From assembly GCA_947311845.1 (NCBI GenBank), contig CAMZMU010000063.1:127547944-127611943 (forward strand): DNA of 64,000 nucleotides, read 5' to 3'. The first letter of the stretch is position 1. The number at the start of each line of letters is the position of its first letter. The DNA is from Poa pratensis. Taxonomy: Eukaryota > Streptophyta > Magnoliopsida > Poales > Poaceae. Of this stretch, positions 57,201-64,000 are shown piece after piece. The notes beneath the pieces are model-generated. The model searched no databases. It was not told the origin of the DNA and was given only the letters and a program-made list of their open reading frames with translations. The position numbers were made by a program, and so were the translations under genes.

Positions 57201-57962
57201 GAATACATCCACATCGGCTTTGTGTGCTTCTGGAGAGGAGCGATACGGCGCCTCACGAAGTCTTCAGCAACCATCTGCCCCGTGAGGCCAGCGTCGCGGA
57301 CGAGCTTCATGCGTGCGACCAAGTCAGCAATCTTCGGGCTCTGAAGGTTGCACTCGACCAGTTCGAGTTCTTCAGCGGCGGCGCCTCAGGGACGTCGAAG
57401 AAGGAATTCTGCGTCTTGGCGTCCACGAGGAACCACCGCTGGCGGAAATCGTCCACCTTCTTCGTCACCCGTGTGACGGGTTTGTCGCCGTCCCAGGACA
57501 TGGGGATGTAGATGCCTCCCATCCCATCCGCGATGCGGAAGGACACACAACCAGACCGCTCGCCAGGCGCCGTGGAGCGGAGCGCGTAGAAGCTCCGGAA
57601 GAAGGCCACGGAAGGCATCACCCCCAAATACGCCTCGCAAAGATATGCGAAGATGGCGAGGATCAAGATGGAGTTGGGGTGCAGATGCAGAAGTTGGATC
57701 TGATAGAAGGCCAGAACCTCCTCCAGGAAAGGGGAAAATGGCGGCACCAAACCAGCGAAAATGGTCTGGAAGAAAATGGGATACAGCCCCGCCGCGAGCT
57801 TGCCAAAGCGCGCCGCCTTGAGAACGTGGCGCCGTGCTCGTTGTTCTTGCCTGCGGCCATCAGCCGGATCTTGTCCAGCGCCTCCGCCGTGTGGATGCGA
57901 GTCCCCACCAGCGCCGGCGCGAACTCGTCCTCCTGCTGCGCCTCGGCCGGTACGTTCGCCAT
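54252..57962 (-). pseudogene. Antisense frame of gypsy B ('putative gypsy type transposon' protein)
   Basis: Likely start at 57962 (MANVPAEAQQEDEFAPALVG). After a shift near 57830 it has the conserved globular block: LAAGLYPIFFQTIFAGLVPP, FYQIQLLHLHPNSILILAIF, YLCEAYLGVMPSVAFFR, DDFRQRWFLVD. Near 57240-57160 it continues VAEDFVRRRIAPLQKHTKPM. It is homologous to the gypsy A antisense frame (36412-37386) motif by motif. Next come an acidic stretch (EVDWASES-like, 56990-56600), a Pro/Ala-rich stretch (56300-55900), and long coiled coils (QRQELADREGKFAAESEATR and DAREQVLAAREEQQLQADKE, 55400-55220; further 55170-54600). The last frame ends near 54330. It lies entirely antisense to gag-pol, within the 5 kb before the 3' LTR. 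Function unknown; frames are broken in several places. Confidence 0.72.
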
Positions 57963-58295
57963 TGCCGCCTTGCCTTCTTGGGACCCATGGTCGAAGAAAG
58001 AAGGGCGGCGAGAAGCTCGGTGAAGGAGGAGAGCGCCGGAGACACAGGAGCGCAGGCGTCAAGAGCAGGAGACGGGCGCGCAAATGATGCAGTAACTGCT
58101 GCCTGAACCGGCGCTGCAGGCTTTATTCCCCTCAGAGCAGTTACCGAGACGTGGTGGGACCCCCCACTACGCCCATCATCTCCGAGGAGAACGTGTCGTC
58201 GCGGCGTAACTGCCCTACACGTGTCTCAGGCCGGCCGGACACTTTGGGCCCATGACGATTCGCCTGCGTCCATTGGACTACATCGTGCCCATCAT

Positions 58296-58310
58296 GGGCC
58301 CGGGGGCTAC
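58296..58310 (+). other. Polypurine tract of gypsy B
   Basis: GGGCCCGGGGGCTAC, immediately before the 3' LTR start TGTCGG. Same CGGGGGCTAC end as gypsy A. Confidence 0.75.
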
Positions 58311-59333
58311 TGTCGGCCCAGTGAAATCCAGGGTGTGCTGGGCCTGTCCTCTACGGCCCTCGACACTTGATGGCGAATTTTCGCTAAGGACCAAGCCTAC
58401 GGCTTGGAGAGCCTCGCGAGGCGATTGCCTCGCGAGGGCTTTTGAGGCAGCAGAGGCCTGCGGAGGCCATATCCACTGCTGCCCCCTCTTCAAGGAAATC
58501 TCCCCTGGGGAGAGGTCAACGCCGAATTCTCTACAGGGCATCCAAGCCCTCGTGGAGATCGCTTCGCTGCAAAGCAACCTCTGCAGAGCGCACATGGGCT
58601 CTGCAGCGGCCGCAGAGTGACGCGCGCCCCTGCGCGCGGTGACGACGACGCCGCAGTTGCCATTTTGGTGATTAAAGGGGTCAACAAAGCTGTGCCATCC
58701 GCACCGGACTACAAGGTTTCCTCTTTGGTGATAAGGGGACCGGCCGGCGCTACGCTCCACGGCCAACGTCACCGTGGGCACCCCCACGTTCCTCTGCGGC
58801 CCCAGCTGGCCGTCCTGCATGGACGGTGGTTACTCTGCTACAGGAGTCAGCTTTATGACCATGGACCATCGGGCTGCGGTGCACCACGCTCCACCTTCTG
58901 CGCCACGTGACAGCCCTACCATAGTGCAAGCGAGGGAGGGAGCACGGGGCGCCTATAAAAGGAGGACGAGCAGCACCGTAGCAAAGGATCGCATTCTCAT
59001 TCCAGCATAGCCACTTACGCGCAAGGAAGAAGAAGACCATGCTTCCCTTCCTTGTACACCATTGCCAAAAGAGAGCCCTCGGCAAGCTCATTGTACTGTA
59101 ACCTCTACAAGCAGTGCAATACAGACAAGCAGGAGTAGCGGTATTACCTCCACACGAGGGCCGTGAACCTGGGTACGGGCTGGTGTTCATCTCTGTCGTG
59201 ATGTCCCTCCACTTGCTCGACGAGCACCGTCGCCGTGCAGGTTGAGGGTTGTTTGACCAACGTGTTCAGCCCCTTACACGAACTCTCTTCGTGAGCTTGA
59301 CTATCCCTGTTTCGTGGGAGTCATTCTCCGACA
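58311..59333 (+). repeat. 3' LTR of gypsy B
   Basis: 1023 bp, same ends as the 5' LTR. The differences seen are a ~16-bp insertion near 58410, a shorter ATGACCATGGACCATCGG segment near 58855, and an extra GGA after the TATA box. Confidence 0.95.
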
Positions 59334-59338
59334 CGTTC

Positions 59339-60256
59339 GTCGAGAGCTGCCTGTAAGTTCTTCAGCCTCAAGTTCTCCTGCCAGAAAATATATTTGTGTG
59401 CCACGAGCTCTTCGGGTGTCGAGTTATCGGGCATCATGGTACAGCCATGTATGGCTTTGATTGCTTTGATTGCCTGTTCCTTTGTGATGACGGTTGTACT
59501 GCCGTCTGGCATGGTAACCGTCATCGGATAGCTCGTCACGTTGGGGCGGTTCTCACCACTCGCCGAAGTTTCGGGTGCTCTGCCGTCATTGCCTCCCGCG
59601 TGCGCCATGAAGACTTGAAGGGGAGCGCCGTGCGAAATTTTGCTCTTCTCGCTACTACTGCGGCTGCCGATGAAGGTATCCGTAGGGTTGAGGTAGTAGT
59701 CGACCATGGCGTGATCGCTGCTATAGTCGGTGTGGGCAGACTTGATGTCTATCTCGACCTCGTCCGGTGAACTGAGGCGTGCTGATGACGCACACGTGGC
59801 TTCCGTCGATGCAGATCCGTTTCCCGCCAGCAAGGCAAGCGCTCGGCGCTCAGTCGATGGAGACGCAGGTGTTGATAATGGCGTAGTCGGCGCAGATTTA
59901 GCCATCTCCGAAGGTGTTGGCGACAACATCTCCGAAGGTGCTGGAGACAGCATCTCTGAAGGTGTTGGAGACAGCATCTCCGAAGGTGTTGGTGAGTATG
60001 GCGGCGTAATCGAGGCAGGTGAAGCCGCCGTTTTTGCGGGTGACGAAATTGCCATTGTGGCAGATCCAATCGAAGGCGATGCAGGTGCCTCGGATTGATG
60101 CGAGTCCGCCGAGTAGATCATCCCTGATTGGTTAGCATTAGGATTTGAAGTACCAGAAATTACGTTCGCACCTGACTGCAGTTCCGAGTCTGCCGGTTGA
60201 GGTTATGGCGAGTACGGGTTGAAGTCAAAGGAGCCGAAGCGGATTGGTCCCGTCAT
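59339..60256 (-). pseudogene. Gypsy A gag, N-terminal part
   Basis: The start codon is at 60256 (MTGPIRFGSFDFNPYSP), but a TAA follows at 60205-60203. A second open part runs from 60121. It contains four or five tandem copies of an eight-residue repeat LSPTPSEM (59900-60000), EVEIDIKSAHTDYSSDH, a SYPMTVTMPDGSTTVITKEQ segment, and a helical end (WQENLRLKNLQAALDER) that is cut by gypsy B. The repeat is a 24-bp minisatellite. Confidence 0.8.
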
Positions 60257-60327
60257 GATTACCGGCGAGCTGCCGGTTGCTGATGCAGATGGAGCCGGCG
60301 AAACCGTGGATCCAGCGCCACTCGTTT

Positions 60328-60342
60328 CCACAGACGGCGCCA
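60328..60342 (-). other. Primer-binding site of gypsy A
   Basis: TGGCGCCGTCTGTGG in element sense, two bases after the 5' LTR. The first nine bases TGGCGCCGT fit the 3' end of plant tRNA-Asp (from memory of the tRNA, not checked). Confidence 0.75.
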
Positions 60343-60615
60343 ATTGACGAGGTGTTAACACATCAAATCCCATGGTTAGACACCTAGGGTTGAGATCGAG
60401 AGAGATTTGGTAGCGCTGGTAGTAACTACGGCTGACAAGCGAGGTTTACCCAGGTTCAGGCCCCCGGAGGGTAACACCCTACTTCCTGCTTGTCTGATTA
60501 TTGATGGTTGTGAGCAAAGGTGCTACAATGGAGTTCCGGCGAGATATCGATCTCGCTGGGGTTTTGGTGGCTATGGTCTTGCGTGACCTAGATCGGCGGC
60601 CCTCCTAGCCTTTAT

Positions 60616-62903
60616 CTATACTACTATTAAAAGAGAAAACTTCTCTTGTTAGGACACTTTAAATCTGAGCCGTTCAATATCCGATCAAATGGCCCAGATA
60701 GTCCCAATGTTTGACAACTCAACATTGTCCGTTTTGGACCGTTTTGCCCTCCCACCAAATCACATAATACTACTAAATTGCCACCGTACCCCTTCGTTCT
60801 TTTATTTCTGCTCTATATCGTACCGGATTCATCGTAACGGATTTGGCCGCCTTTGTCTACTTGTGTCTCGAGAAGCCACGACTCCGGAAGTACACGGCCG
60901 ATGTCGCGGCCGGGCTTGCGTACCTCCACGGGGCCGGGATCGTGCACGGGGACGTGAAAGCGAGAAACGTCGTCATCGGCGCCGACGGCCGCGCCAAGCT
61001 CGCGGATTTCGGGTGCGCGAGGAAGGCGTTCTCTGGTGGCCTGATCATCGGCGGCTCGCCGGCGTTCATGGCGCCCGAAGTAGCGTGCGGGGAGGAGCAG
61101 GGTCCTGCGGCCGATGTTTGGGCGCTCGGGTGCATGGTCGTCGAGATGGTCACCGGCCGCGCACCATGGAGCGGCATGGACGGCGACGCGCTCGCGGCGA
61201 TGCACCGGATCGGGTACACGGACGCTGTTCCCGAGGTGCCACAATGGCTGACAGAGGAAGCGAAGGATTTCCTAGGTGTATGCTTAGTGAGGCGTGCCAG
61301 CGACCGGTGCACGGCTGCGCAGCTGCTCGAGCACCCTTTTTGGTCTTTGCTGTCAGCTGCGACGCCAAGAGGACATGGGTGTCGCCGAAGAGCACGCTGG
61401 ACGTCGCATTGTGGGAGCCGGATTCGGACACCGAGGAGGCCGACGACGAGCTGTCGCACAACACGGCCGAGAGGATCAAGGCATTGACCTGTCCTGTTTC
61501 GGCGCTCCTGGACTGGGACTCCGACGAGGGCTGGATCGACGTGCTCTCCGCACCAACCGAAGAACCCGACGCAGTTGCCGTGCCGGCCGAGGAGACGAGG
61601 GACCTGGAGGACGCGATCGCGAGTGATGTACCATGCGGTGCAGAGACTGCCGTTGACACCGTCGAGTACAGCAGCGTCCTCAATGCGGTTGAATCCGATG
61701 GTGATTCAGTACTGTGGCAAAATACGCATCAGTGTTTGGAGATTTTAGTTAGCTTAGAGTAGGGCCGACGCCGCACATGCGGAGGGCAGAGTTGGTTCTG
61801 GACGAGGAAGATATGGGTCTTTGGACGAGGAGCTGCTCCCGATTCTGACCGCCGCAATGGAGACAGTATAAGGAGAAGGCAACAAGCTGCTAACGTATGG
61901 CGAGGGAGGAGATGAGGCGCTGCTGCTCTTTTGCTCCTGTACATCCAGAGTAATGCTAATAGCTGTAGGTTCTAGACAGTACATTTGGAAGAGAAGAACA
62001 AAAGTACAGTAGTATATACTCTGTATGATGTTTCTGTTCAGCAGCTTACCACGTGCAGATAACAAGGAACGAAGGTGAGTTGTGTGGGTGGATTTGTTTT
62101 TTGCGTATGCTGGACAATGTCAAGTAGAGTGTATTGGTACGTGGTGAGCACCATATCTGAATTTGCTTGCATTCTCTTCTGTGCATAAAAAGCAGGATGC
62201 GGTACAGCCTCCGGGGATGAAGGAAAAGGAAGAGCGCAGCAGGATTGGAATCCAACTTAATGGAAATGGAGTTGCATTATTTGTCGCGTGTACTTGTCAA
62301 GTTTGCTGAATTGGATAGCTTCTACAGGGTATATCTGAGGTGCCGGGCGGAGGCCCGGGAGGCGGCGCAGAGCCGCGGGGCCCGTAGAGCGCGTACGGCG
62401 ACGCTAGGCGGAGGTGCAGGGCGGCGGCGCGAGGTTGAGGCGACACAGGCAGGCGGGGCAGCTCGCGTGGAAGGGGAGAGAGAAGAGGGCTTGGGGGAAA
62501 TGACGTCGGGTATGGAGGGGCGCGCAGCGCGACGGCCCGATGGGTCCCACACGTGGGATTTTTTCGGGACGAACTGGGCATGGCTGAGGAGAGAAGCTCG
62601 ATCTCAGCATCTATTACGAGCAGGGCTGAGAGTCATTTTCGAGCTGAGGGAGAGAAACCGGGCTACCAAACAACTGAAAACAGGGTGATGAGAGATTTTC
62701 TGAGCCCAACCGGGCTACCAAACACACCGTTTGTTTATTGGCTTATACCAGTGAGTTTCTTACATATTAAGTAAATTTAGTCAGCGATGATCATTAAAGA
62801 AACAAAAAAAAATCTGCAAAAAGTAAGGTTCAAGAAAACTTTGCATACACACGTATATTTGGTGGATTTGTGGAGACGTGCGTTGCACATACATGCCAAC
62901 TAG
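60616..62903 (+). mobile_element. Helitron 3 with captured protein kinase fragment
   Basis: 2288 bp. It begins TCTATACTACTATTAAAAG and ends CTAG, preceded by the hairpin GTGC-GTT-GCAC about 11 bases upstream. It lies between A (60615) and T (62904). The intact LTR reads CCTTTATATAGG (34721-34732) at the same place, so the empty site is present in the window and confirms exact boundaries without duplication. It has no Rep/helicase. Inside is a MAPKKK gene fragment (60843-61762), then GC-rich DNA to about 62650. Confidence 0.95.
60843..61762 (+). pseudogene. Captured MAPKKK-type protein kinase fragment
   Basis: The kinase part starts in mid-domain (RLRKYTADVAAGLAYLHGAG). It has the catalytic loop IVHGDVKARNVVIG, DFGCARK, APEVACGEEQGPAADVWALG, then TAAQLLEHPF (61345). 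This style, with HGDVK in place of HRDLK, is typical of plant MAPKKK17/18-like proteins, which phosphorylate MAPKKs in ABA and stress signalling. The first ~80-100 residues (glycine loop and catalytic lysine) are missing, so it could not be active. A one-base shift in the T-run at about 61340 then puts the C-terminal tail in another frame (KRTWVSPKSTLDVALWEPDS, LDWDSDEGWIDVLS), ending at 61762. The tail still matches the family, so a source gene was copied through its stop codon. Confidence 0.88.
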
Positions 62904-63117
62904 TATAGGAGGCTGGGTCTCGAGGATTCGCAACCGACCAGGTTTACAGGTAAGGTAAGTCTAAACCGACCTAATCTACGCTTGACTTGGAGGGTACTCC
63001 TTTTTCATGGGCCTTGGTCTTGATCCTCTAGTGGGCCTTCATGCACGGGCCCGACACTGTACGTGCACCAGGTATCTTCAAGGTAGAGCACCCGAAGGGT
63101 AGGTCCACGTCAGCGCT

Positions 63118-64000
63118 TTTGTAGACCCGAAACCCCGCTCGCCCGGGAGGGACCCCGTCAGGGCTGGCGGCGGCTATGGGCTGCCCTAGGTCGTCCTGAA
63201 CGCCCCTAGAGCCTCGTGGATTCGCAGCCTCCAATCTTGAAAAACGGCGAAGAACGAGAAGAAAGATATAAGGGGAGAGGGATAAAAGTAGATGAACACG
63301 AAAAAGTAGCAGATTGATTTATTTGATTGGTGTTGGATCAATCGACCGTCACCCCTCACGTATATAAGAGGCAGCTGGACTTCCCGTGCAAGAAAAGGCT
63401 TGGATTCACGTCCAAAACCCTAATCTGGGTCGAATTCGGATGGACTAGACCGAACCTTCCAAAACTGTTCGGTCTGCGCCTTGCGGATCGTTTTTTAGGC
63501 AGAGACTGAGCTCGTATCAAAATCTTGTAGAAGACAAAGTTGTGCGCCTCGAAAAAACGAAGAACTTTCATGTTATGCGTTTTTCCATCTGACTCCATCT
63601 GGACCCTTTAAATTCAGTCGGAATCAATTCAATGTGTTTTTAGCCTTTCCGAATTGCTCGCACCCGAGGGCAGACGGTGTCTATGGTTGGGCGACCTGTC
63701 TGCACCCAGCGCCCCTGTCTGCATGCCGGAGGACAGAGCATATGTAGGGTAATGCACCCATAGTATTTTGGCTCCACAAGTTGCATATGACTTCAGATTG
63801 AGATGATCCAAATACCAAAATTGGTTGTCTCGATGATACGCGCAACTTTCGTTCACATTATATTTTCATCTGAGCTCATCTTGGTGGCACCTCTTTGTAA
63901 TCCAAAATTGGTCGTCAACACATGCACCCCTGTTTTTTTTGGTAAAACTTGCGTGCCAAAAAATAACTTGCACCATTATGCTTCTAAGGACGATGCCAAC
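63118..64000. other. Right flank of gypsy A, unclassified, LTR-like
   Basis: Includes a minus-strand frame (63234-63118, MEAANPRGSRGVQDDLGQPI) that joins the frame at 34237-34456, and a TATATAAG at 63361 on the plus strand. The style of sequence (ACGTATATAAGAGGCAGC then long untranslated DNA) suggests the LTR of another retrotransposon running off the edge, but no termini were found. Confidence 0.35.

Larger units (their letters stand above)
46266..59333 (+). mobile_element. Ty3-gypsy element B (Tat/Retand-like), nested in gypsy A gag
   Basis: A complete 13,068-bp element with two LTRs (46266-47281 and 58311-59333), PBS, gag, protease, RT, RNase H, integrase, antisense frame region, PPT, and a perfect 5-bp duplication CGTTC (46261-46265 and 59334-59338). 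The LTRs differ by few substitutions but several small indels (for example an extra 16-bp GCGATTGCCTCGCGAG-type segment near 58410). It is inserted in the opposite orientation to its host. Frames are broken at several points. Confidence 0.95.
34457..63112 (-). mobile_element. Ty3-gypsy element A (Tat/Retand-like), interrupted by two later insertions
   Basis: The element has LTRs at both ends (34457-34935; 60345-63112) and a perfect 5-bp duplication GCGCT (34452-34456 and 63113-63117). In minus sense the order is LTR, PBS, gag, protease, RT, RNase H, integrase, long 3' region with an antisense frame, PPT, LTR. Removing the nested element (46266-59333) and the Helitron (60616-62903) leaves about 13.3 kb. 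By hand the two LTRs differ at about 16 of 479 positions. Several frame breaks in gag and pol make it non-autonomous now. Confidence 0.93.
60345..63112 (-). repeat. 5' LTR of gypsy A, split by a Helitron
   Basis: The parts are 60345-60615 and 62904-63112. They correspond to the intact 479-bp LTR at 34457-34935. The split lies in the TATA box. Confidence 0.93.

Noticed and set aside
60857..61459. 200-codon minus-strand frame over the kinase fragment
   Set aside because: Shadow of the GC-rich kinase frame, which has clear kinase motifs in plus sense.
1..64000. rRNA, tRNA, riboswitch or operon-like features
   Set aside because: None were recognisable; gene structure is eukaryotic with introns.

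Overview
The window looks like a nuclear chromosome segment from a Triticeae-type grass (wheat, barley or Aegilops relatives). I infer this from four things: nested LTR retrotransposons, Stowaway and Tourist MITEs with classic cereal termini, three Helitrons with the same kind of ends, and a grass-type cellulose synthase gene with 14 exons. I see no prokaryotic, organellar or viral genome features and no rRNA, tRNA or CRISPR. Most of the 64 kb is transposon. I find two convincing intact host genes.

Region 1 (1-7321) is a decayed Ty1-copia element on the minus strand. It has integrase and protease fragments, a gag with CCHC knuckle, and a 5' LTR. A 2.6 kb solo LTR of a related element sits in its gag, with a CTCTT target duplication. 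Region 2 (7322-16768) is low-copy DNA with an F-box pseudogene, a short CesA-like exon fragment, a 5'-truncated LINE, several MITEs, and an intact chloroplast-type FAD/NAD oxidoreductase gene (PKIWI502-like) at 15753-16631.

Region 3 (16769-25210) has a Helitron 138 bp upstream of the oxidoreductase start, a decayed SHPRH (SNF2/RING) gene fragment, a Mutator-like element with ~0.3 kb inverted repeats and a perfect 9-bp target duplication, a retroposon and further hAT and Tourist MITEs. Region 4 (25211-31068) is a complete primary-wall-type cellulose synthase gene on the minus strand. I could place all 14 exons; they sum to 1077 codons plus a stop in a continuous frame. A second Helitron (31069-34236) sits about 770 bp upstream of its start codon.

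Region 5 (34457-63112) is one large minus-strand Ty3-gypsy element of the Tat/Retand-like type, bounded by GCGCT target duplications. It is interrupted twice. A complete second gypsy element of the same broad type (46266-59333, plus strand, CGTTC duplication) sits in its gag. A Helitron (60616-62903) carrying a piece of a MAPKKK-type protein kinase gene sits exactly inside the TATA box of its 5' LTR. The other LTR keeps the uninterrupted sequence and so shows the empty site. Both gypsy elements carry a reading frame antisense to gag-pol, between pol and the 3' LTR, which looks like the family known as 'putative gypsy type transposon' (Pfam PF04195). The reading frames of both elements are broken by frameshifts, so neither looks autonomous.

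The host genes show no common pathway. What links them is that Helitrons, MITEs and LTR elements have landed in or beside their flanks. All family names come from reading the sequence by eye; no database search was run.
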